DNA of 7,932 bases from Comamonadaceae bacterium (GCA_947458345.1 CANHBU010000075.1:1-7932); one strand, 5' to 3'. Counted from the first letter of the stretch, positions 1 to 6,350 are shown. The notes: generated by a model from the letters alone, not told the origin. A program made the numbers and translations.

Positions 1-371
1 ATGACGCCCAGGTAGTCGACCCCACCGTGCTGGAAAAATCGCGCATCTTCGATGGCCAACACCGCATCCTTCATGACCTGCGGAATGTCTTCAATCGGGG
101 TGAAGCTGCGCCGCTCCTCGCCGAACTCGCCGATGAGCACCTTGTCGATCGAGTAGATGCGCAGCGGCAGCTTGGGGCGGTACTCGGCCAGATCCGAGAT
201 ATCGGGCAAGTTCGGGTAGGCCATGGCCAGGGCAATGGCGAGGACCATCAGCAGCGCGGCGGCGCCCGCACTGAGCAGGCCCACGGCCCACAGTGCCAGG
301 CGCCAAAGCATCTGTCCCAGGGGGTTACTGTCTTGGGTGTTGGAGCCGGCAGGTGCTTGGGGTGGGGCCAT
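1..371 (-). CDS. mrcA: Penicillin-binding protein 1A, N-terminal part (runs off the left edge)
   Basis: Bifunctional class A PBP that polymerises lipid II glycan strands and cross-links the peptides at the outer face of the inner membrane. Only about 123 codons are present. Reading the minus strand from the ATG at 371 gives a short hydrophilic tail (1-20), one membrane anchor (about 22-50), then AYPNLPDISDLAEYRPKLPL, the usual PBP1A lead-in. RIYSIDKVLIGEFGEERR and the glycosyltransferase-51 motif 1 (AIEDARFFQHGG, catalytic Glu at about residue 108) follow. The transpeptidase domain lies outside the window. A second in-frame ATG at 311 would remove the 20-residue tail and start directly before the anchor. 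Neither start has a convincing Shine-Dalgarno, so the start is unsettled. The gene is divergent from the pil operon, an arrangement common in Betaproteobacteria. The symbol ponA is used equally often. Family assignment is firm. Confidence 0.93.
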   Translation of the reverse strand, partial: MAPPQAPAGSNTQDSNPLGQMLWRLALWAVGLLSAGAAALLMVLAIALAMAYPNLPDISDLAEYRPKLPLRIYSIDKVLIGEFGEERRSFTPIEDIPQVMKDAVLAIEDARFFQHGGVDYLGV

Positions 372-380
372 GGGGGATCG

Positions 381-398
381 GGCGCAAGAGCTTGCGCC
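381..398. repeat. Perfect inverted repeat, 8-bp arms with 2-nt centre
   Basis: GGCGCAAG-AG-CTTGCGCC is a perfect inverted repeat in the divergent intergenic region, 10 bp upstream of the PBP1A ATG at 371. If the TATAAT at 406-411 is the promoter, transcription would start near 399, and this repeat would form a hairpin at the very 5' end of the PBP mRNA. It could equally be a dimeric regulator site. The sequence alone does not distinguish these. Confidence 0.6.
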
Positions 399-424
399 GA
401 GCGCGATTATAGAAATCGCGCTCG
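398..424. repeat. Perfect inverted repeat, 11-bp arms around a 5-nt centre
   Basis: The arms CGAGCGCGATT (398-408) and AATCGCGCTCG (414-424) are exact reverse complements around ATAGA. The left arm and centre contain the minus-strand TATAAT. The repeat shares base 398 with the neighbouring inverted repeat at 381-398, so the two sit back to back. The position over a -10 element is what an operator would have, but no regulator is identified. A DNA cruciform or RNA stem is also possible. Confidence 0.6.
406..411 (-). promoter_or_regulatory. Candidate -10 element for the PBP1A gene
   Basis: The minus strand reads TATAAT, an exact sigma-70 -10 consensus, 35 bp upstream of the ATG at 371. At 17 bp spacing the -35 position reads CCAAGC, which is poor, so the promoter may need an activator or have low intrinsic strength. 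It is the only strong -10 match facing the PBP gene in this region. Confidence 0.45.
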
Positions 425-588
425 TGGCGCTTGGCGTTGTTGGCTCGAGCACGCCGCTCAAACGTCGCGACGCCGTAGGTTTTACGCGATTTAAACAGAC
501 CCAGGCGACCTCTGTATAGCCTTGAGTGCCGTCCGGGGCCCCAGTGCTGGGCCGATGCCGGACCTTACGGGCTCGGAGCTGATGGCCT
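424..588. other. Leader of the pil operon, no gene seen
   Basis: This is the rest of the divergent intergenic region. I see no convincing coding frame. A promoter for pilM must lie here or further left, but only weak candidates exist, such as TTAAAC at 491-496 followed by TATAGC at 515-520. No clear sigma-54 (GG-N10-GC type) site was found. GGAG at 575-578, ten bases before the pilM ATG, is a plausible ribosome binding site. Confidence 0.4.
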
Positions 589-1479
589 ATGCCTCTTGGA
601 CTTTCGACCGCTGCTGCCCAGGCCGGCGCCGATCAAACGGTCGCCGGCCTTGACATGGGGCACGACCATGCCCGCTTGGTGGTCGTGGCGCGAGCCGGTC
701 GCAGTTGGCGCCTTGAGCAGTGTCAGCAATGGCCTTTGGAGCCGCTGTGGCTGCAGGGCGGGCGTATCACCGATTTCCTGCCTTTGGCCGATACGCTGCA
801 GCAGCAACTGGCTGAGACCGGCGTAGGTCGCCTGGCCATGGCCTTGCCGGCCGAGGCTTGTGCGAGCGCGGTGCTCGAGCAGCCGGGCGGCTGGAGTCGG
901 CTGCGCGGGCGGGCCTGGCTGGAGCGGCAGGCCACAAATTTGTTGCAGCGCCCCCTGTCCGAGCTGACTTGGAGCGCCCATGCCTTGCCCGGGCGCCCGC
1001 GGCGCTGGCGTTTGCTGTGCGCCTCGCTCGATCTGGTGCAAGATTGGCTGGGTCTGGCCGAGGCCGCTCAGTGTGAGCTGATTCGACTCGACGAGGTGCA
1101 TCAGGCCAGTTGGCAGGCCTTGGCGCGCTGGTACCGCGACGCGCCCGAGTCGACGATTTTGCTGCAGGTGGGTGCGGCCAGCGTACAGGCCCTGCAGTGG
1201 CGAGACGAGCAATGGCACTGGCTTTGGCGTGAGCAAGCCGATGCACAGCCTCTGCTCGAGCACTGCCTGCAGGCGGTCAGCGCCGCGAGCTCCTTGGCCC
1301 TGATCGGTGACAGTCCCCTGGCCCAAGATCTGCGCGCGCACGGTGAGGCCGCCGGGCGGCCTTTTCTGCGGCCTTTGCCGGCTCAGTCCCCAGCCTGGGC
1401 CGCGGGCGGGCCGCTCGATCGCCTAAGCGATGCATTTTGGCCGGCTTTAGGGCTTGCTTGCCCGGCGCATGGGTCATGA
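589..1479 (+). CDS. pilM: Type IV pilus assembly protein PilM-like (divergent, short)
   Basis: PilM is a cytoplasmic actin-like (FtsA-fold) protein that binds the N-terminal tail of PilN and links the pilus alignment complex to the motor. This 296-residue protein is the first ORF of the pil operon. It retains a phosphate-1-like motif, AGLDMGHDHARLVVV (residues 19-33), and a C-terminal FWPALGLAC resembling the GLAL end of PilM. It is about 50 residues shorter than the usual 350. The phosphate-2 region reads TILLQVGAAS, with Gln193 where PilM has Asp, and the adenosine region reads ALIGDSPL (238-244) rather than a GG pair. Nucleotide binding may be weakened. The start is the ATG at 589, with GGAG ten bases upstream. 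Its TGA overlaps the pilN ATG. The assignment rests strongly on position; sequence similarity alone is modest. Confidence 0.8.
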   Translation: MPLGLSTAAAQAGADQTVAGLDMGHDHARLVVVARAGRSWRLEQCQQWPLEPLWLQGGRITDFLPLADTLQQQLAETGVGRLAMALPAEACASAVLEQPGGWSRLRGRAWLERQATNLLQRPLSELTWSAHALPGRPRRWRLLCASLDLVQDWLGLAEAAQCELIRLDEVHQASWQALARWYRDAPESTILLQVGAASVQALQWRDEQWHWLWREQADAQPLLEHCLQAVSAASSLALIGDSPLAQDLRAHGEAAGRPFLRPLPAQSPAWAAGGPLDRLSDAFWPALGLACPAHGS

Positions 1480-2078
1480 TGGGCGCGACGGTTCCTGCTT
1501 TCGACTTGCTGCCGGCGACGGTGCGGCGCCGCTTTGGCTGGCACCGCCATCGTGCGACTTTGGCGCTGGCCTTCCTTTGCGGCGCGGCGATCGCCTGGCT
1601 TGCGCTTGCCGACCGACGCGCGCAGCTCGAGCAAGCCGCGCCCGAGCTCGCGCGCCAGCAGGCAGAACTCGAGCGATTGCAGGCCGAGCGGGTCGCGCTC
1701 GAGCAGCTTTTGCGTGCCGGTCAGAGCGAGCAGGCGCAGCGCTTGCTGCACGAGCAGCAGCAGGCCCAGTGGGGCCAGGCGGCGCAGACCTTGCGTGCGG
1801 TGGCGCATCCGCTCGGACCGGTGCCTGGCTCTGGGCTGCTTGAGCTGCGCCTTGATGGGCAGGGCTTGCAGCTGGTCGGTCAGATTGCGCCGCAGCGTAT
1901 GCAGGCTTGGCTCGAGGCGGTGCGCCAGCGATCGCGCATCTGGAGCGAGCCCGAATTGATCGAAATCGCGCCGCCTGGGCGCAGCGCATTGGCGCCGGGG
2001 GAGGAGCCCGATCTGCTGCGCTTCGTGGCGCGCTTCGGGCGCACCGAAAACGCCGCCATCGGCGGCACGCCGCCATGA
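1476..2078 (+). CDS. pilN: Type IV pilus inner-membrane protein PilN
   Basis: PilN is a bitopic inner-membrane protein. Its cytoplasmic N-terminus docks in PilM and its periplasmic domain pairs with PilO. The 200-residue product starts with a short tail containing FDLLPATVRRR (9-19), which matches the family's conserved (I/F)NLLP motif except that Asn is Asp. One membrane helix follows (about 27-45), then a charged coiled-coil-like stretch (about 46-105, rich in Glu, Gln, Arg, Ala and Leu), then a ferredoxin-like region with LELRLDGQGLQLVGQI. The length is normal for PilN. I chose the ATG at 1476 because it overlaps the pilM stop as ATGA. An immediately following ATG at 1479 is equally usable, while the ATG at 1437 would add 13 residues overlapping pilM. 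Translational coupling to pilM is likely. Confidence 0.9.
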   Translation: MMGATVPAFDLLPATVRRRFGWHRHRATLALAFLCGAAIAWLALADRRAQLEQAAPELARQQAELERLQAERVALEQLLRAGQSEQAQRLLHEQQQAQWGQAAQTLRAVAHPLGPVPGSGLLELRLDGQGLQLVGQIAPQRMQAWLEAVRQRSRIWSEPELIEIAPPGRSALAPGEEPDLLRFVARFGRTENAAIGGTPP

Positions 2079-3175
2079 AGCTTGCGCTGCGACGGCCTGC
2101 CTGGCGGCGATCTTTGCCCGTGATTTCGGCACGGCCCGGTCCTGCCCTTGCCCTGCCCCTGGCCTGTGCGATGGCCGCCGGGGTGGGCATGCCCCTGGCC
2201 CTGCAGGGCCCAGCCCTGCAAGAGCAATCGAGAGGCCAGGATCTGCGCGCGGCTGAGCTTGCCCGGATGCGCGCGGCCGCGCTCAGTGGCCTTGAAGTGG
2301 CGCGCGCCCGGGCGCACAGCGCCGCGGCGCAGCCGAGCCGACCGCAAAAATCTGGCGACGCGTCAGGGGGTCGGGCCGATCGGTTGATGCTGCACCGCCT
2401 GGCTCTGCAGCATGGCCTGCGGGTGCAGGTGCTCAAGACCCGTCTGGGCCCTGCATCGGGCGCGCTGACTCCGCCCGATTCGGCGCGCCAGGCGCTGAGC
2501 GTCGAGTTCATCGGCAGCGTGGAGGCAGCCAGCAGCTATTTGACGGCGCTGGGCCTCTCGGGCCCGGCCTGGGGTCTCCAAGGGCTCGAAGTGCTGGCGG
2601 GCGCCGCGGGCAAGCACCGGCTGCTGTTGCAGCTCGAGCCCCTGGCCATTGGGGCCTGGCCTGTTCGATCTTGGGCGCCTGGATCTTGGGCGTCTGTGCG
2701 GCCCGGTTTGCTGCAGCCCGTGCACGATCCTTTTGCTTTAGTGCCTGCACCGCCGGTCCCATCTGCTCCATCTGCTCCATCGGTCCCTGTTGCCATGCCG
2801 TCCGATCCGCCCCCCAAATCGAGCGCTGAGCCCCCCGCCGCTGCGCTCGCCCAGGCCCCCGTCGAGCCTGTTGGCCCGCCGCCGATGCCTTTGCATTGGC
2901 AAGCCGAACTCAAGCGCGAGCGCCAGCCTCTGGAGGCGCACGCGCTACGCGATCTTTTCTTGACCGGCACGCTGCGCCAGGGCCTGAACTGGTTTGCCTT
3001 GGTGCGCGTCGGCGGGATCGTCCACACCCTGCAGGTGGGCGACTATGTTGGTCCCGATTTGGGTCTGGTGCGCTCGGTCGACGAGGAGGGGCTTGACTTG
3101 CGCGAAATCGGGCGCGATCCCAGCGGCCAGTGGGTCGAGTTACCGCGCCGCTGGCGCGTCGGGGTCAGCCCATGA
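2075..3175 (+). CDS. Fused PilO-PilP type IV pilus alignment protein
   Basis: A single uninterrupted 366-residue frame carries what are normally two genes. Residues 1-20 are basic and 23-43 form a weak, proline-interrupted hydrophobic segment. A short helical stretch follows (about 47-85). Residues about 104-190 look like the PilO periplasmic domain (RLALQHGLRVQVLKT, VEFIGSVEAASSYLTALGL, HRLLLQLEPLA). A linker starting with the PilP-like HDPFAL (217-222) runs through a Pro/Ala/Ser-rich tract to about 272. Residues 283-362 are a clear PilP domain (QPLEAHALRDLFLTGTL, WFALVRVGGIVHTLQVGDYV, REIGRDPSGQWVE). PilP is normally a separate lipoprotein; here there is no lipobox Cys between the domains. 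The only Cys (31) lies in the membrane segment. Length is near the sum of the two families (about 200 plus 175). The start overlaps the pilN stop as ATGA. The fusion is read directly; its function is inferred. Confidence 0.9.
   Translation: MKLALRRPAWRRSLPVISARPGPALALPLACAMAAGVGMPLALQGPALQEQSRGQDLRAAELARMRAAALSGLEVARARAHSAAAQPSRPQKSGDASGGRADRLMLHRLALQHGLRVQVLKTRLGPASGALTPPDSARQALSVEFIGSVEAASSYLTALGLSGPAWGLQGLEVLAGAAGKHRLLLQLEPLAIGAWPVRSWAPGSWASVRPGLLQPVHDPFALVPAPPVPSAPSAPSVPVAMPSDPPPKSSAEPPAAALAQAPVEPVGPPPMPLHWQAELKRERQPLEAHALRDLFLTGTLRQGLNWFALVRVGGIVHTLQVGDYVGPDLGLVRSVDEEGLDLREIGRDPSGQWVELPRRWRVGVSP
2667..2696 (+). repeat. 15-bp tandem duplication (two copies, one mismatch)
   Basis: GATCTTGGGCGCCTG (2667-2681) is followed directly by GATCTTGGGCGTCTG (2682-2696). 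Fifteen bases are five codons, so the duplication stays in frame and yields the repeated SWA residues (199-207) just after the PilO domain of the fused PilO-PilP protein. It fits slippage-type growth of the interdomain linker. Confidence 0.8.
2759..2781 (+). repeat. 9-bp tandem repeat, about 2.5 copies
   Basis: The unit CCATCTGCT occurs at 2759-2767 and 2768-2776, with a partial CCATC at 2777-2781. It encodes the SAPSAPS part of the proline-rich linker in the fused PilO-PilP protein. The unit is three codons, so gain or loss of copies would keep the frame and only change linker length. Confidence 0.75.
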
Positions 3176-4569
3176 GGCCGGTCGTGCTCGCGGGGCTGAT
3201 CGCTGCGCAGGCTGACGCTCAGACGCAGTCGCCCGCAGCGTCGGCGGCCAAGACTTACCAGGGCCAGGCGCTGTCCTTGAACTTTCAGTCGGTCGAGGTG
3301 CGCAGCTTGCTGCAGTTGCTGGCCCATTTCAGTGGCTTTAACATCATCGTCTCCGATGGCGTGGTGGGCAGCACCAGCTTGCGGGTGCGCGATCTGCCCT
3401 GGGATCAGGTGCTTGACATCATCGTGCAAAGCCGCGGCCTGGCGATGCGTCATGACGGTGCAGTGATCTGGGTGAGCACCCGCGCCGAGCAGGCAGCCCG
3501 CCAGCGCCAGGAGCTGGAGGGTCAGCAAAGTCTGCAGACGGTCGAGCCGGTGCTCACCGAGTCGTTTCGGCTCAAATATGCGCGCGCCGACGAGCTGTCG
3601 CGTCAGCTCCAGGCCGGCCCCGCGGCCAGCCGCTTGCTGTCTGCGCGTGGCAGTGTGATCGCTGAAGTGCGCACCAATCAGCTGTTCGTTACTGATGTGG
3701 CCAGTCGCATTGCTCTGGTTCGCGCCATGATCGAGCAGCTCGACATCCCGGTGCGTCAGGTGCTGATCGAAGCGCGCATTGTTGAGGCCGGCGATTCCTT
3801 CGGCCGATCCATTGGTGCCCGTCTTGGCGGCCGCCTCGCCGGCAACCCGCCCAATGCCAATCAGTCGGGCCTGTCGGGCGGGCAGGCCGGCGGTGCCTAT
3901 CTTGCACCGCGCCTGCCGGCCACCGGCGAGCCGGTCATGGGTCGTGATTTTGGTATCGCCGGCGGGGACATGATCAACTTGCCGGCCTTGCCCCAGGGCG
4001 GGCAGCAGGCGGGCGCTTTTGCCCTGTCTTTGTTCAACGCTTCGCTCACGCGTGTCATCAACCTGGAGATATCGGCGCTGGAGGCCGATGGCAAGGGCAA
4101 GGTGGTGGCCAGCCCCCGCATCGTGACGGCCGATCAGGTCAAGGCCATCATCGAGCAGGGCACGGAGCTGCCCTACCAGCAGGCAGCCGGTAACGGGGCC
4201 ACCTCGCTGACCTTTCGCAAAGCCAACCTCAAGTTGGAGGTCACGCCCCAGATTGCCCCGGACGGTCGCATCATCCTCAACGTCGATATCAACAAAGACA
4301 GCGTCGGGCGTTCTACGCCCGCTGGTTTTGCCATCGACACCAAGCGGGTGCAAACCCAGGTTCGTGTCGACAACGGCGGCACCCTCATGATCGGCGGCAT
4401 TTTCGAGACCAGCGAGCGCGAGGACGAAGCGGGCGTGCCCCTGCTGCGCAGCCTGCCCGGATTGGGCGTCTTGTTTCGCAACAAGACCCGATCGGTCAAC
4501 AAGACCGAGTTGCTGGTGTTTTTGACCCCCCAACTGTTGTCTGATGAGGCGCAGCCGGCTGCGCCTTGA
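3172..4569 (+). CDS. pilQ: Type IV pilus secretin PilQ, short form
   Basis: PilQ forms the multimeric outer-membrane gate through which the pilus passes and receives PilP at its periplasmic end. The 465-residue product has a short signal peptide (hydrophobic 4-12, likely cut after ADA at 16), an STN/N0 domain (34-102; LSLNFQSVEVRSLLQLLAHF), a NolW/N1 domain (about 130-195; ESFRLKYARADELSRQL), then the secretin domain. The secretin domain includes EARIVEA (200-206), VVASPRIVT (311-319), GGTLMIGGIF and the hallmark VPLLRSLPGLGVLF (from 422), ending ELLVFLTPQLL. It lacks the N-terminal AMIN domains of typical PilQ (about 700 residues). A Gly/Pro/Ala-rich stretch (211-280) separates conserved secretin parts. 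I chose the ATG at 3172 for its ATGA overlap with the fused pilO-pilP stop. A GTG at 3130 would give a longer, more basic signal-peptide n-region and cannot be excluded. Confidence 0.94.
   Translation: MRPVVLAGLIAAQADAQTQSPAASAAKTYQGQALSLNFQSVEVRSLLQLLAHFSGFNIIVSDGVVGSTSLRVRDLPWDQVLDIIVQSRGLAMRHDGAVIWVSTRAEQAARQRQELEGQQSLQTVEPVLTESFRLKYARADELSRQLQAGPAASRLLSARGSVIAEVRTNQLFVTDVASRIALVRAMIEQLDIPVRQVLIEARIVEAGDSFGRSIGARLGGRLAGNPPNANQSGLSGGQAGGAYLAPRLPATGEPVMGRDFGIAGGDMINLPALPQGGQQAGAFALSLFNASLTRVINLEISALEADGKGKVVASPRIVTADQVKAIIEQGTELPYQQAAGNGATSLTFRKANLKLEVTPQIAPDGRIILNVDINKDSVGRSTPAGFAIDTKRVQTQVRVDNGGTLMIGGIFETSEREDEAGVPLLRSLPGLGVLFRNKTRSVNKTELLVFLTPQLLSDEAQPAAP
4548..4565. repeat. Perfect 18-bp palindrome at the 3' end of pilQ
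   Basis: GGCGCAGCC-GGCTGCGCC is a perfect palindrome covering the last codons of pilQ. As RNA it would make a 7-bp GC stem with a CCGG loop. Only TTGAGT follows, so it lacks the U-run of an intrinsic terminator. It may weakly attenuate transcription or stabilise the pil mRNA 3' end. A functional role is not proven. Confidence 0.45.
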
Positions 4570-4615
4570 GTCGCGTGGCCGTCGCTCGGGCCGCTGCGCT
4601 GCGCTTGCGGGCGTT

Positions 4616-4621
4616 TATCAT
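4616..4621 (+). promoter_or_regulatory. Weak candidate -10 for the aroK-aroB group
   Basis: TATCAT matches the -10 consensus at five of six bases and lies 29 bp upstream of the aroK start, inside the 81-bp gap after pilQ. The -35 position 17 bp upstream is poor (GC-rich). It would allow housekeeping aro genes to be expressed independently of the pil operon. This is a suggestion only. Confidence 0.25.
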
Positions 4622-4650
4622 GGAAGCTTTCACCTTCTCAGGTTGTCCTC

Positions 4651-5232
4651 TTGTCCGTCCCCACGCCCCTGATCGCCTGTGTTGGCCTGCCCGGTTCGGG
4701 CAAGTCGACTGTGGGTCGCCAACTCGCGCGTCGGCTGGGCTTGCGTTTTGTCGACTCCGATCAGGTGATTGAGCAGCGCCTGGGCTGCTCGATTCGGGAG
4801 TTCTTCGAGCGAGAAGGTGAGCCGGCCTTTCGCGATGTCGAGCAGCAGGTGATGGATGAACTGACCCAAGCCGAATCGGGCGTGCTGTCGACTGGCGGTG
4901 GCTCGGTGCTGCGCGAATCGAACCGCCAGTGCCTCAAGCAGCGCACCGTGACGTTTTACCTGCACTCGTCGCCCGAGGAGGTGTTCAAGCGCCTGCGCCA
5001 CGACCAGAACCGGCCCTTGCTTCAGGTGGCCGATCCCTTGGGGCGGCTGCGCGAGCTGTACAAGGCGCGTGACCAGCTCTACCGCGACAGCGCACACTAC
5101 GTGATCGAGACGGGACGGCCTTCGGTGGCCAGCTTGGTCAACATGATCATCATGCAACTTGAACTGGCCGCAGGTGCTGGGCTGGAGCAGCCGGTGTCGC
5201 TGCCTCAGCAGGCGCTCGGCAATCCGGTCTAA
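4651..5232 (+). CDS. aroK: Shikimate kinase
   Basis: Cytoplasmic enzyme that phosphorylates shikimate to shikimate 3-phosphate with ATP, the fifth step of chorismate synthesis. The 193-residue product shows the whole family pattern: Walker [10 protein letters not shown] (12-20), the shikimate-binding FVDSD (Asp37), [14 protein letters not shown] (Arg61), TGGGSV (81-86, the glycine motif), lid NRPLL (Arg121) and the C-terminal RDQLYR (Arg140). The core is normal length, with about 20 extra residues after MQLELAAG. The start is TTG at 4651 because no in-frame ATG or GTG lies close upstream. AGG at 4640-4642, eight bases ahead, can serve as ribosome binding site. The ATG at 4620 is in another frame. 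aroB follows after 5 nt, so the two are probably co-transcribed. Confidence 0.96.
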   Translation: MSVPTPLIACVGLPGSGKSTVGRQLARRLGLRFVDSDQVIEQRLGCSIREFFEREGEPAFRDVEQQVMDELTQAESGVLSTGGGSVLRESNRQCLKQRTVTFYLHSSPEEVFKRLRHDQNRPLLQVADPLGRLRELYKARDQLYRDSAHYVIETGRPSVASLVNMIIMQLELAAGAGLEQPVSLPQQALGNPV

Positions 5233-5237
5233 ATCCC

Positions 5238-6350
5238 ATGTCTGATCACTTTTGCGCCGCACAGCAGGTTCAGATCGATCTGGCCGAGCGCAGTTACGGC
5301 ATCGTCATCGGCTCGGGCTTGCTGGGGCACTCGCAAACTTACCAGGGTCTGCCGCGGGCGCACAGCGCGCTCATCGTGACCAACACCACCGTGGCGCCCT
5401 TGTATGCCAGCGCCTTGCAGGCGGCCTTGCAGCACCACCACGATCGCGTGCTGCTGCTGGTCTTGCCCGATGGGGAGCAGCACAAGGACTGGCAGCATCT
5501 GCAGGCGGTGTTTGACACCCTGCTCGAGCACGGTTGCGACCGCAAGACCGTGCTGTACGCGCTCGGCGGCGGCGTCATCGGCGACATGACCGGCTTTGCC
5601 GCGGCGACTTTTATGCGCGGCGTGCCTTTCGTCCAGATTCCCACCACCTTGCTGGCCCAAGTCGACTCCTCGGTCGGTGGCAAGACCGCGATCAATCACC
5701 CCTTGGGCAAGAACATGGTGGGGGCGTTCTATCAGCCGGTTCGCGTGATTTGCGATCTCGGCGTTTTGGCCAGCTTGCCAGAGCAAGAGCTCAGTGCGGG
5801 CCTGGCCGAGGTCATCAAGTACGGGCCGATCGCCGACATGGACTTTCTCGATTGGATCGAGGCGCACTTGCCCGACCTGCTCGCGCGTCAGCCGGCGGCG
5901 CTGGCGCATGCGGTCAAACGCAGTTGCGAAATCAAAGCCCGTGTGGTGGGGGTCGATGAGCGCGAGGCAGGCTTGCGGGCCATCCTCAATTTTGGTCACA
6001 CCTTCGGGCACGCCATCGAGGCGGGAATGGGATACGGTGCCTGGTTGCACGGCCAAGCGGTGGGCTGCGGCATGGTGATGGCTGCGCTGCTGTCGCACAA
6101 GCTCGGTCTGGTGGACGCCCTGTTCGTCGAGCGCTTGCGGCGTCTGATCGAGGCAGCCCGATTGCCGGTCACCGGCCCGGTGCTCGATGCGGCCGACAAC
6201 GCGGGCCGGTATCTGTCCTTGATGCGACTTGATAAGAAAGCCGAAGCCGGTGAAATCAAGTTTGTGCTGATCGACGGTCCCGGGCGTGCGGCGGTCCGCG
6301 GCGCGCCCGATGCGTTGGTTCGCGAGGTCATCGATGCCTGCTGCCGCTGA
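5238..6350 (+). CDS. aroB: 3-dehydroquinate synthase
   Basis: NAD- and divalent-metal-dependent enzyme that converts DAHP to 3-dehydroquinate, the second step of the shikimate pathway, in the cytoplasm. The 370-residue length is typical. Motifs in order: LPDGEQHK (76-83), the NAD-binding GGGVIGD (110-116), [28 protein letters not shown] with metal ligand Glu191, [11 protein letters not shown] with ligand His254 (and His258), and LHGQAV with ligand His271. All catalytic positions I can check are present. The ATG at 5238 is five bases after the aroK stop and lacks a clear Shine-Dalgarno, suggesting translational coupling. The aroK-aroB pair downstream of pilQ is the classic proteobacterial arrangement. 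Confidence 0.97.
   Translation: MSDHFCAAQQVQIDLAERSYGIVIGSGLLGHSQTYQGLPRAHSALIVTNTTVAPLYASALQAALQHHHDRVLLLVLPDGEQHKDWQHLQAVFDTLLEHGCDRKTVLYALGGGVIGDMTGFAAATFMRGVPFVQIPTTLLAQVDSSVGGKTAINHPLGKNMVGAFYQPVRVICDLGVLASLPEQELSAGLAEVIKYGPIADMDFLDWIEAHLPDLLARQPAALAHAVKRSCEIKARVVGVDEREAGLRAILNFGHTFGHAIEAGMGYGAWLHGQAVGCGMVMAALLSHKLGLVDALFVERLRRLIEAARLPVTGPVLDAADNAGRYLSLMRLDKKAEAGEIKFVLIDGPGRAAVRGAPDALVREVIDACCR

Noticed and set aside
27..519. Plus-strand open frames across the PBP1A gene and the intergenic region
   Set aside because: They are antisense to the clear PBP1A N-terminus and show no domain or good ribosome binding site.
424..588. Sigma-54 or strong sigma-70 promoter for the pil operon
   Set aside because: No GG-N10-GC site or good -35/-10 pair was found; only weak hexamers are present.
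1907..2074. N-terminal extension of the PilO-PilP frame upstream of 2075
   Set aside because: It overlaps pilN entirely and translates to Arg/Ala-rich sequence unlike PilO; the ATGA overlap start is far better.
1474..2511. Minus-strand open frame (345 codons) opposite pilN and pilO-pilP
   Set aside because: It is extremely Arg/Ala/Pro-rich low-complexity translation antisense to genes with recognisable domains.
3043..4533. Long minus-strand open frame (496 codons) opposite pilQ
   Set aside because: It lies antisense to a gene with clear secretin motifs, has no recognisable domain, and is His/Gln/Gly/Ala-rich as expected from reverse reading of GC-rich codons.
4548..4575. Intrinsic terminator after pilQ
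   Set aside because: The stem is strong but there is no run of T after it, so it is recorded only as a palindrome.
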